NCBI RefSeq assembly: GCF_002264395.1 | Contig: NZ_NFVA01000017.1 | Coordinates: 1-64,000, forward strand | Reading direction: 5' to 3' | Length of the DNA stretch: 64,000 nucleotides | Origin: Paenibacillus sp. VTT E-133291 | GTDB lineage: Bacteria; Bacillota; Bacilli; Paenibacillales; Paenibacillaceae | In this document: piece after piece, positions 18,839 through 26,616 of the stretch | How the letters are laid out: every line of letters begins with the position of its first letter | Numbering within the stretch: position 1 is the stretch's first letter | Notes under the pieces: generated by a model | Databases searched by the model: none | Told to the model about the DNA's origin: nothing | What the model saw: the letters and a program-made list of their open reading frames with translations, nothing else | Made by a program: the position numbers and the translations under genes

Positions 18839-19146
18839 TTAGGGGCGCAAGTCAAATTTGATATCTGTAATTCTGCCCGCCTCCACAAAACCAATCGATT
18901 GATATACTTTGTTAGAATCCGGGTTTTTGGCATCCGCTACGCCATGAGTTTTGCAATCGTAGTACTGTATTCTTCAGTCGCAAGCCGTAAATATCCTCCA
19001 ACGTTTGCAGGCTTCTTTACGATAAGGCAGTGATAAGCCTCAAGCTTCATATATGTATGAAAAGTTTCTCCATGTAATTCACAAAAAGATTCCGCAAACA
19101 ACTACGCCGTTTCTTCATGATCATCCACTGTAAACCTCTTAAACAT
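18839..19146 (-). pseudogene. Decayed GNAT acetyltransferase
   Basis: An intact AGGGGG ribosome site and ATG (19146) start MFKRFTVDDHEETA, then an in-frame TAG (19104-19102). The frame continues with ESFCELHGETFHTYM, meets another stop, and in a shifted frame ends with a typical GNAT C-terminus, PDSNKVYQSIGFVEAGR, stopping at 18839. A stop, a frame change and a total length about half that of a GNAT protein show a gene with an internal deletion. This remnant explains most of the 520-base gap between the AI-2E and [2Fe-2S] genes. Confidence 0.8.
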
Positions 19147-19229
19147 GTCTATTCCCCCTAGATCTTCCTTTCATTCAATCATGATCCTCTACTGAACTAT
19201 AAGAAACAACCTTGCCTTCCTGAAAAGAC

Positions 19230-19259
19230 AAAAAAATACCGCCAGCGCATTGACGGTAC
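19230..19259 (-). terminator. Terminator of the [2Fe-2S] protein gene
   Basis: On the minus strand an eight-base stem (19258-19251 with 19244-19237, one G-U pair) is followed by seven T residues, 56 bases after the stop codon. Confidence 0.75.
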
Positions 19260-19314
19260 TTCAATCATTTCTGCTTTGATTCCACTCAGCTGCGAAACTT
19301 CGATCTATGGACAG

Positions 19315-19674
19315 CTATTTTTTCTTCTTCCCTTTAGCTCCCTTGTCATCGGCAGCCATCAGCTGACCATCATAAGAATACAGCAGATGATCTTCAAGTC
19401 TCTCGCCCTGTAAATGCTTCCGTACTAGCGATTTCGCTGATTTAGGTGTGATCTCTTTATACCACACGCCTTCAGGGTATGCGATCACGACGCAGGAATC
19501 TGAACATCTACCATTACAACGGGTTACCGTCGTATGTATAAGACTCTGTGCACCTTGCTTTTCAATCTCATCTTCTATCGCTTCAGCTACCTCTTCACCT
19601 TTGTGTTTCTTGCAGCTGCTACCATTACATATCAACAAGTGACTTACGGTTCCTTGTAAATTCCAAGTTGTCAT
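19315..19674 (-). CDS. Thioredoxin-like [2Fe-2S] ferredoxin
   Basis: A 119-residue protein of the thioredoxin-fold [2Fe-2S] family. Likely cluster ligands are Cys16 and Cys21 (LICNGSSCKKH) and Cys53 and Cys57 (TRCNGRC), followed by the typical YPEGVWY strand. An extra Cys61 replaces the usual Gly-Pro after the last ligand. The C-terminus is a lysine-rich tail (KGAKGKKKK). It would carry single electrons in the cytoplasm. It is divergent from a Fur-controlled regulator gene, so a link to iron metabolism is plausible, but its redox partner is unknown. Confidence 0.8.
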   Translation of the reverse strand: MTTWNLQGTVSHLLICNGSSCKKHKGEEVAEAIEDEIEKQGAQSLIHTTVTRCNGRCSDSCVVIAYPEGVWYKEITPKSAKSLVRKHLQGERLEDHLLYSYDGQLMAADDKGAKGKKKK

Positions 19675-19781
19675 GAAATCCCCATTCCTTTCATGCCTAA
19701 AATATCCCGTTAGCGGATTATTCTAAACACTATCATAAGAGCTATTATAGTCAATAGAAAGAAAGACTGGTATACTATAAT

Positions 19782-19796
19782 TGAGAATGATTATCA
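19782..19796. promoter_or_regulatory. Fur box before the first AraC-type regulator
   Basis: TGAGAATGATTATCA differs from the 7-1-7 Fur consensus TGATAATnATTATCA at one position. It overlaps the end of a TATAAT-like -10 (19776-19781), so bound Fur-Fe would block transcription of the downstream regulator. Confidence 0.85.
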
Positions 19797-19820
19797 TTGA
19801 AAAAGGGAGAGATTTCTACC

Positions 19821-21404
19821 ATGCCCATCCAATCCGGCGGGATGCCACATCATTCCCATCCTTTTTATATGCCTATTAAGATTAGTAGCCTAACAAGTCT
19901 TTCCCACTACACAACCGATAACATCCCAGCTACGAATTCCTGTATTATGATTGTCTGGGAAGGTAAGGGCCAGCTTGAGATAGATGGCGAACCTCACAAC
20001 CTCAAACCCGGAAGCATCAAGAATTTTGCTGCATCTTCTAATTTAAAGCTAGAAACTGAGCAACAGTTACAGGGGATGTGGATAGAGTACGCCAGTACGG
20101 CCAACCGTAATCAAGAGGATTATTTTCTAAATGACAGCTCCTCCTTACACCATGCCTCCACAGAATTGATAGCACTGTCAGGTGAGCTTTATAGTGCTTG
20201 GATACAACCCGATAATCGGAAGCCTTTTAAGGTCCAGCAATTATTCACTCAATTGATCGTGAATCTTCATCATGAGCTGGCTGCAAGAAAGGAAACATCA
20301 GGAAGCTGGCTTGAACATGTATTTAAATACATAGAAGCGCATTACAACGAAGATATCACTCGGGAGCAGATGGCTACGTTAGCTGGGGTAAGCCCTGAAC
20401 ACTTCTCACGTACCTTTCGTAAAATTATGGGTCAAACTTTCAGTGCTTATATTACACTGTTAAGAATCCGCAGAGCGCAGCAACGAATTCTCACCAGTTC
20501 TCCCAATCTAACCACTCTGGCGCACGAGGTTGGCTATGAAGAAGGGACTTATCTCAGCCGTAAATTCAAGCAGCTTGTGGGCCTTTCACCTACAGCCTAT
20601 CAGAATAAGAACAAAAAAATTGCTGCTTTGAACTACAATCACACAGCTATCCTACGAGTACTGGAAATCATGCCCCAACTCGGTGTTTATTCGGATTGGC
20701 ATCGGAGCTTGGAGCAAGTGCCTGCCTCCAAGCAACTAGCGATGAACGAAGGTAGCTCTTCCCTATTGGATTCGATAGCTTTAGCAGAGCCTGATATTAT
20801 TATCAGCTACAATATTCCGGAGAATAAGATCCTGACTCCAGTTGCTCCGGTCATTGAATTACCCTTTATGCAAATGAGCTGGCGAGAGCAATTTGGTTTG
20901 ATCGCTGATGTGGTTAATCGGCGACAGCGAGCGGAAGAATGGTTAGGTCATTACGACGGGCTCTGCCATGCGGCCAATAAGAAACTGAACCATTCGATAG
21001 GATCGGAAAGAGGGACAGCCATCGTTTGGGAGCTTAGTTCCCGAGCAGCTTATTGTTTCAGTAGCAGTTACGGTAGGGGTTGTCAGATTTTGTACGGAGA
21101 TCTTGGATTCAAGCCACCATCCATCATTATGGAGAACGGAATAATGGATTCAGGGTATCTAGTGTCATCTATTGAGGAAATCGGAACCTATCCTGCAGAC
21201 TATATTATTATCACTAGCATCCCATCATCTTCTGAGGGAAGAAAACGCCTCTCTCGCCTTCTGCGTTCTCGTGATTGGAAGCAGTTAGATGCAGTCCGTA
21301 ACAATCGGGTATACATCCTGAACAAGGGTGACATGTTCTATGGATTTGATCCGCTGTCTTCTCAAGCACAGCTTAAAGAATTGCTACGTGTGATGACATC
21401 ATAA
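19821..21404 (+). CDS. AraC regulator fused to a siderophore-binding domain (Btr-like)
   Basis: About 527 residues. An N-terminal cupin-like region (1-140) is followed by two AraC helix-turn-helix motifs (about 165-262: SPEHFSRTFRKIMGQTFSAY and YLSRKFKQLVGLSP) and a C-terminal periplasmic-binding-protein domain of the siderophore type (about 266-527). This layout matches B. subtilis Btr, which binds bacillibactin in the cytoplasm and activates its own uptake genes. Here it likely activates the adjacent binding-protein genes when its ferric siderophore enters. The frame starts at a TTG inside the Fur box, but AAGGGAGAG points to the ATG at 19821. Which siderophore it binds is unknown. Confidence 0.9.
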   Translation: MPIQSGGMPHHSHPFYMPIKISSLTSLSHYTTDNIPATNSCIMIVWEGKGQLEIDGEPHNLKPGSIKNFAASSNLKLETEQQLQGMWIEYASTANRNQEDYFLNDSSSLHHASTELIALSGELYSAWIQPDNRKPFKVQQLFTQLIVNLHHELAARKETSGSWLEHVFKYIEAHYNEDITREQMATLAGVSPEHFSRTFRKIMGQTFSAYITLLRIRRAQQRILTSSPNLTTLAHEVGYEEGTYLSRKFKQLVGLSPTAYQNKNKKIAALNYNHTAILRVLEIMPQLGVYSDWHRSLEQVPASKQLAMNEGSSSLLDSIALAEPDIIISYNIPENKILTPVAPVIELPFMQMSWREQFGLIADVVNRRQRAEEWLGHYDGLCHAANKKLNHSIGSERGTAIVWELSSRAAYCFSSSYGRGCQILYGDLGFKPPSIIMENGIMDSGYLVSSIEEIGTYPADYIIITSIPSSSEGRKRLSRLLRSRDWKQLDAVRNNRVYILNKGDMFYGFDPLSSQAQLKELLRVMTS

Positions 21405-21469
21405 ATATGCACAAACGAAGATCATATTCGTCCATAGTAAATAACCAGAGAAGATTGTAAAGTTCTTAT

Positions 21470-21484
21470 TGAGAATGATAATCA
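21470..21484. promoter_or_regulatory. Fur box before the binding protein at 21508
   Basis: TGAGAATGATAATCA is a two-mismatch Fur 7-1-7 site, 23 bases before the start codon and just upstream of the AGGAGG ribosome site. It indicates iron repression of the downstream lipoprotein gene. Confidence 0.75.
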
Positions 21485-21507
21485 ATTACTATAGGAGGAA
21501 CAACAAA

Positions 21508-22536
21508 TTGTATAATCTACACAAGAATACTTCGAAACAGAATCATTGGCTTCTATTTCCCTTCATGCTGACGTTAATTCTAGTCCTATCAGCTTGTGGA
21601 AATTCCAATACTACGGTGGAGAATACAGGTGGTACCAGTAACACCAGTAATACAACAGCAGCAACACAAGCACCAACCGAAACTAGTCAAGAAGCAGAAA
21701 GTGCTGAAACCCCTACTGTCAAAACAGTCAGTACCGTAAAAGGTGATGTTGAAATCCCTGTTCATCCTAAACGAATTGTCGCTGAGGAATACTTGGGAAG
21801 TCTAATAGCTCTTGATACCATTCCTATCGGGGCTCCAGGCTTGACCTTAGAGAATATGTATTATAAGGAGGCTCTTACAGGTGTTACAGACACAGGAGCG
21901 TACGGTAAAATGTCACCTGAAAAAATCATCACACTAAATCCTGACTTGATTATTTCGGGACAAGCAGAAAGCTATGAAACGCTTAGCAAAATTGCTCCTA
22001 CCATCATTGTGCCTTACGGGGATTTAAAAGATGCTCATGCAGAATTAACCTATTTCGGAGAACTCCTTGGAAAGGAACAAGAAGCAAAGAATTGGCTTGC
22101 AGATTATGACAAACGGATAGCCGAAGCTAAAGCAAAAGTGGACAAGGTCCTCCCGGCAGATGCAACCTTCTCCATCATGGAAGACGGCGGAAAATCCATT
22201 TGGGTCTATGGCGATAACTTTGGACGAGGCGGACAGCCCATCTATCAAGCGCTTGGTCGCAAGCCGCCTACAGAAGTAGCAGCGGAGATTATGGAGAAGC
22301 AATGGGCGGAAATATCTAAAGAAGCGTTAACTAAGTATGCCGGAGATTATATTATCTTAACCTCAAATAACCTTACAGAAGCTGATTACAAGGCTGATTC
22401 ATTTTGGGGCAACCTTCCTGCTGTCAAAAATGGACACCTCTATGTTTGGAAAGAAGAACGTTCCTGGTATTATGACCCTATCGCCGTATTAACCCAGACC
22501 GAAGAGCTGGCCGATTGGCTAATAAATAATAAATAA
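21508..22536 (+). CDS. Ferric-siderophore-binding lipoprotein
   Basis: About 342 residues, of the iron-siderophore binding protein family (FeuA/YclQ/FhuD fold). Lipobox LSAC with lipidated Cys30, then a Thr/Asn/Ser-rich tether and the binding domain from about residue 80. The GDNFGRGGQPIY segment in the second lobe is shared with the other two binding proteins here. The open frame extends back through the Fur box, but AGGAGG (21493-21498) fits the TTG at 21508. It is the second gene after the AraC-binding fusion and probably its target. Its permease partner is likely the FecCD pair at 28.4-30.5 kb. Confidence 0.88.
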   Translation: MYNLHKNTSKQNHWLLFPFMLTLILVLSACGNSNTTVENTGGTSNTSNTTAATQAPTETSQEAESAETPTVKTVSTVKGDVEIPVHPKRIVAEEYLGSLIALDTIPIGAPGLTLENMYYKEALTGVTDTGAYGKMSPEKIITLNPDLIISGQAESYETLSKIAPTIIVPYGDLKDAHAELTYFGELLGKEQEAKNWLADYDKRIAEAKAKVDKVLPADATFSIMEDGGKSIWVYGDNFGRGGQPIYQALGRKPPTEVAAEIMEKQWAEISKEALTKYAGDYIILTSNNLTEADYKADSFWGNLPAVKNGHLYVWKEERSWYYDPIAVLTQTEELADWLINNK

Positions 22537-22547
22537 TGCATGAGGAA

Positions 22548-22588
22548 AAGGGATGTCCGAAGCCATAGCGGCTAAGCGGACATCCCTT
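22548..22588. terminator. Bidirectional terminator between converging binding-protein genes
   Basis: A perfect 12-bp stem (22548-22559 against 22577-22588) lies between converging genes, with A-rich flanks on the left and T on the right. Confidence 0.8.
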
Positions 22589-22607
22589 CTCACGCTTCAA
22601 ATTTAAC

Positions 22608-23633
22608 TTATTGTAGTGACTTCAACAACGTAACTATCTCATCCAACTGCTTGTCCAGCGCATAAGCATCAGAGAGATAATAAGTTTTGAGATCGTATGT
22701 GAACACATGACCCGCCTTAACAGCAGGTAGACTTTTCCAAAAGACACTGTCCAGAATGTCCAGCTTATCCTGCTCCACACCACGGCTGAAGCCTTGGAAT
22801 ATATAATCAGCTTCTCCTAGATATTCGGGCAGCGTTTCGAGAGAAAGGGAAGCCCAGCCCTCCTTAAAGGCTACCTCTTCGACAAGATCAGGTGCATGCA
22901 GCCCCAATCCGTTGTATATAATCTCTCCACCACGCCCATATGACGAACCGTATAGATACAGCTCTTTACCGGCAATTTCAAAGATTGCCACCTTTTTGTC
23001 AGCTGCGATCAGATCGGCCAACTCAGCTTTCTTCGCTTCCAGCTTCTGATTGAAATCCGCCACCCACTTTACAGCCTGCTGCTCCTTGTTCAAGATTTTC
23101 CCGATCTCAATCAATCGTTCCTTATAGTCGTATTTACCCCAAGGAATAAAGACAGTCGGAGCAATCTTGGAGATTTGCTCATAGGTATCTTCCTGATAAG
23201 TGATAATTAAATCCGGTTCCAGGCTCGTTATTTTCTCCAGGGACACCGTCATGTCATCGCCCACTACTTCTACACCTGTAAGCGCCTCTTTGAAATATGG
23301 ATGGTTCAAGATATCATTCCCAGCTACGGCAATGGGCGTCACCCCCAGTGTCAGAAGATCACCAATAAAGTCTTGTACCGGAATTACAATTCTTTGTGGA
23401 TTGCGTGGGATCTGCACCGGACCTTTGTCGCTTTCGTATGTCCAGTACTCTGCATCAGCAGCCGGCTCCGTGCTGGCAACTACAGAATCATTAGTGCTTT
23501 TAGCCACATCAGCAGACGTGCTAGCTGGAGCATTCCCCTGATTAGCAGCTTGTCCGCATGCGCTCAACAGTAGCACCAGCGTAAGCACAACGGCTATCAT
23601 GCTTGTTTTTCCTAACGATATTACTCTGTACAA
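22608..23633 (-). CDS. Ferric-siderophore-binding lipoprotein, second copy
   Basis: About 341 residues. Lipobox LSAC ends a signal peptide beginning MYRVISLGKTS; the binding domain starts near 60 and contains GSSYGRGGEIIYNGLG, the conserved motif of the group. A TTG codon at 23633 is the best start because AAGGAGG is nine bases before it; the open frame further upstream crosses the palindromic Fur operator. It is transcribed convergently to the first binding protein and in the same direction as the regulator at 23766. Ligand unknown. Confidence 0.87.
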   Translation of the reverse strand: MYRVISLGKTSMIAVVLTLVLLLSACGQAANQGNAPASTSADVAKSTNDSVVASTEPAADAEYWTYESDKGPVQIPRNPQRIVIPVQDFIGDLLTLGVTPIAVAGNDILNHPYFKEALTGVEVVGDDMTVSLEKITSLEPDLIITYQEDTYEQISKIAPTVFIPWGKYDYKERLIEIGKILNKEQQAVKWVADFNQKLEAKKAELADLIAADKKVAIFEIAGKELYLYGSSYGRGGEIIYNGLGLHAPDLVEEVAFKEGWASLSLETLPEYLGEADYIFQGFSRGVEQDKLDILDSVFWKSLPAVKAGHVFTYDLKTYYLSDAYALDKQLDEIVTLLKSLQ

Positions 23634-23663
23634 TGTAAATCCTCCTTGAGACTTTATATTATT

Positions 23664-23686
23664 ATGATATTGATAATCAATATCAT
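23664..23686. promoter_or_regulatory. Perfect 23-bp palindromic Fur operator
   Basis: ATGATATTGAT-A-ATCAATATCAT is an exact 11-1-11 inverted repeat containing TGATATTGATAATCA-type hexamers. It lies about 30 bases before the start of the binding protein at 22608-23633. Confidence 0.8.
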
Positions 23687-23765
23687 TTATATCCTTGTTT
23701 AATATACCGTCTCGGTGGGAAAACATATATACACGCTAATACATCAATTTGGCTATGGACGATTG

Positions 23766-25391
23766 TCAGCTTAATTTATGGCCGGTTAACAAATCTGTCT
23801 GTATCTCCAACTGACGTTCGAGTGCAAGCCCTTCGCTGCCCCAAAATTCCTCAAGCTTCAGGTAATATATGCGTTCATTCCTGTATGCTGTAAGATTGCG
23901 CCAAACCGTACTTTTGCTAATGCGTTTACGTGTTCTGGACATCCAGTCCTCACGTCCTGATACAACCACAAACATATGGTCAGCCGCATATATTGGCAAT
24001 TCCGAAAGTGAGATGCATAGATGATCATTCCGCTCCAGAACATCTGACCTTACCTTGTCCGGTGGAGCTAACCCTAACATTGGATACAGATTGTACACAC
24101 CTCGGGCTGTATGATTCCAGATATAAATACCGTTATCTTGCCTAATCTCATACACCGCTACCGTTTCACCAGATTCAATTAGGGAGGACAAGCGCTGCTT
24201 GGCCAAATCTATTTTCAAATGATAGTGCCTTATCCATGCCTCTGCCCTCTCCTCTTCTCCCAGCAGTCTGCCGAATAAACGAATCTGTTCTAAGCGGTCC
24301 ATCTCATCACATTCCACCGTAACTAGTGGACCCAACTTTTCCATGTATTTAAGCTGACGGGGGCTCAGATAGGTCGGTGCAATGACTATATCGGCTTCCA
24401 GCCCAGACAAGTCGGCTTCCGCCGGACATCCCTGCAATTCAAACGATTGTACATCCGCCAGTTCAGGCTGCAAAAGTAATGAGTAGTTCATCACATCTTT
24501 TTCAACCGCGACAGGCTTAACACCCAGCGCAAGTAAATCCCCGAAAAATTGCAACGCTACTATCCGCTTCGGTTTGGGACGTAAACGGAAATCTGTTGGA
24601 GTCATCCCGGTGACTTGCTTGAATTTGCGGCTCAGATATAGTCCATCTGAATAGCCTACTTTTTGAGAAATTTGCTGGATTGTTGCTTGGCTGGACATCA
24701 AATGTTCTTTCGCTTTATTCACTCTTAGATGAGTTACATATTCGGTGAAGCTCCACCCCGTCTGCTTGCGGAACCATACTGAGAAATAGCGAGGATTAAA
24801 TCCCATCATTTTTGACATCATCTCTCGCGTGATCTCTCTTTGGATGTTCTGGTGAATATAAGAGAGCATTCTGAAATATGAATTATCCGTAATGTCTGCT
24901 TCAGCATCAGCCTCTACGACCAGTTGATGTAGCTGATGCAGCAAGGATTGAATTCTATTTAACTGTGCTTCTAAATTATTGGCAGCAACGCCTTCCAATT
25001 CACTAAATAAGCGGGTTATTTTGTTCGTTGTACGTATAGGTAAGATCCCGTTCGCTGGGAAAATTTCACGACAAAGTCCATAGATGAGTTCTTGCTCAGT
25101 GCTATTACTTAGCCCGTATATCTCATAAGAAATTGCGTGAATGGAGATAACAGTCTCTATTGGCACATCAATTTGATAAGTCGTACCTGCACTTAAAAAT
25201 AGAATTTCACCTATTTTAAGAGCTACAGTCTCTCCTTCAATAGTTATTAGAACAGCAGCTTCTATGGGTGTCAGGAAGAGTGGGGACTGGGCAATCTGGA
25301 GATTACGGATGTGACCACCGCCGGATTGGCGTCTCCCAGCCTCTTTTAACATATAAATTCTGTGAACCGGGCTATTATTAGATAACTTCAT
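23766..25391 (-). CDS. Second AraC regulator fused to a siderophore-binding domain
   Basis: About 541 residues with the same architecture as the protein at 19821: an N-terminal sensing region (1-165), AraC helix-turn-helix pair (about 172-272: NPRYFSVWFRKQTGWSF and YLSRKFKQVTGMTP) and a siderophore-binding domain (about 275-541). The two are clearly diverged, so they probably recognise different siderophores. The start is the ATG at 25391 with AAGGGAG upstream, not the first codon of the open frame at 25448. It follows the reductase gene after 140 bases with no Fur box of its own, so it may be read through from the permease operon or use its own promoter. Confidence 0.88.
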   Translation of the reverse strand: MKLSNNSPVHRIYMLKEAGRRQSGGGHIRNLQIAQSPLFLTPIEAAVLITIEGETVALKIGEILFLSAGTTYQIDVPIETVISIHAISYEIYGLSNSTEQELIYGLCREIFPANGILPIRTTNKITRLFSELEGVAANNLEAQLNRIQSLLHQLHQLVVEADAEADITDNSYFRMLSYIHQNIQREITREMMSKMMGFNPRYFSVWFRKQTGWSFTEYVTHLRVNKAKEHLMSSQATIQQISQKVGYSDGLYLSRKFKQVTGMTPTDFRLRPKPKRIVALQFFGDLLALGVKPVAVEKDVMNYSLLLQPELADVQSFELQGCPAEADLSGLEADIVIAPTYLSPRQLKYMEKLGPLVTVECDEMDRLEQIRLFGRLLGEEERAEAWIRHYHLKIDLAKQRLSSLIESGETVAVYEIRQDNGIYIWNHTARGVYNLYPMLGLAPPDKVRSDVLERNDHLCISLSELPIYAADHMFVVVSGREDWMSRTRKRISKSTVWRNLTAYRNERIYYLKLEEFWGSEGLALERQLEIQTDLLTGHKLS

Positions 25392-25533
25392 TCCTGCTCC
25401 CTTCCAGATCATCAGGCCATTAAACCTTGAAATATAAAGAAAGCGCATAAGGCTTCTCTCCGCTCGAAATGGATAAGATACCCTATACGCTTCATATAAA
25501 ATTCAGATTTTATAGTTTGAAAAGCCTCTATCC

Positions 25534-26574
25534 TTAATGGTCGTCAACGACACCAAGCGCCTTATTCTTCTCCTTGAACCGCTCATTATGAGAGGAAACA
25601 TATGCAGCCTTAGGTGCAGAGGGGTCCATATACAGTTTAGCGCTGTTCAGCGCAAGAACTGCATCGGTAAAGGTGCCAGCGATTAACCGGACCTTACTGC
25701 TATAATCCACAAAGTCACCTGCTGCAAAAATACCTGGAAGATTCGTCTCCAGCTTTCCGCTCACATTCGCACACCACTCGCCCATATCAATGCCCCATTC
25801 CCGTAATGGGCCAAAATCGCTTTTCAGACCATGATTAACAATAACAGCATCTACTTCATACTGTTCACTCTCACCTGTTTCGATATGGCTGATCGTAACC
25901 TGATCAATGGTCTCCCCATTACTGCTGTGTAATTGGCTTACTGCGAAAGGCACGCGAACATTGACTGATGATTCCTTCATACGCACAATATTTTTCTCAT
26001 GGCCGCCGAACTGCTCGCGACGGTGCACAATGGTCACACTTGCTGCGATGGACTCCAGTTCATTTGCCCAATCCACAGCGGAGTCACCTCCACCAGAAAT
26101 CAGCACTTTTTTACCTCGGAAAGGCTCCAGCTCCTGAACTGTATAATGAAGATTCGTTACCTCATAACGGTCGGCACCTTCAATCTCCAGCTTTGCCATT
26201 TGCAGAATCCCATAGCCAATAGCCAAAATGACCGTACGAGTCCAATGCTGCTCACCAGTAGCCGAGGTCAGCATATAAGTTCCATCTTCCAGACGCTCAT
26301 GATGCGTAATCTGCTGCCCGAAAATAATCGTAGGATCAAACGTCCGTGCCTGCTGAGCAAGCTGATCTATCAATTGACGACATAGTACGGGTGTTACCCC
26401 ACCTACATCCCAGATCATTTTCTCAGGATATACGAGCATTCTTCCTCCAAGCTCATCCTTCGCTTCAATCAACTTCGTCTTCAAATCTCTCATACCACTA
26501 TAAAAAGCTGTATACATCCCAGCAGGTCCGCCGCCAATAATCGTTACATCGTATAATTCCAGTTGATTGTTCAT
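25534..26574 (-). CDS. Ferredoxin-NADP+ reductase, thioredoxin-reductase-like (YcgT/YumC type)
   Basis: A 346-residue flavoprotein. FAD motif [11 protein letters not shown] near residue 14, NADPH motif [11 protein letters not shown] near 160 and the C-terminal FAD contact AAGDFVDY. The CxxC pair of true thioredoxin reductases is absent, as in Bacillus-type ferredoxin reductases. B. subtilis YcgT of this family belongs to the Fur regulon. Here it is the last gene of the Fur-controlled permease operon, so it may supply electrons to release iron from imported siderophores. The electron acceptor is not shown; the [2Fe-2S] protein at 19315 is a possible partner. Confidence 0.88.
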   Translation of the reverse strand: MNNQLELYDVTIIGGGPAGMYTAFYSGMRDLKTKLIEAKDELGGRMLVYPEKMIWDVGGVTPVLCRQLIDQLAQQARTFDPTIIFGQQITHHERLEDGTYMLTSATGEQHWTRTVILAIGYGILQMAKLEIEGADRYEVTNLHYTVQELEPFRGKKVLISGGGDSAVDWANELESIAASVTIVHRREQFGGHEKNIVRMKESSVNVRVPFAVSQLHSSNGETIDQVTISHIETGESEQYEVDAVIVNHGLKSDFGPLREWGIDMGEWCANVSGKLETNLPGIFAAGDFVDYSSKVRLIAGTFTDAVLALNSAKLYMDPSAPKAAYVSSHNERFKEKNKALGVVDDH

Positions 26575-26616
26575 TATGTCCCTCCAAAAGTATATTCTAT
26601 TGATGCCTTTAGCTTC

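Noticed and set aside
19797..19820. TTG start inside the Fur box for the first AraC-type regulator
   Set aside because: The AAGGGAGAG ribosome site lies after it and fits the ATG at 19821.
21511..21516. TATAAT as the -10 of a promoter for the binding protein at 21508
   Set aside because: It lies inside the coding sequence just after the TTG start, so it cannot serve that gene.
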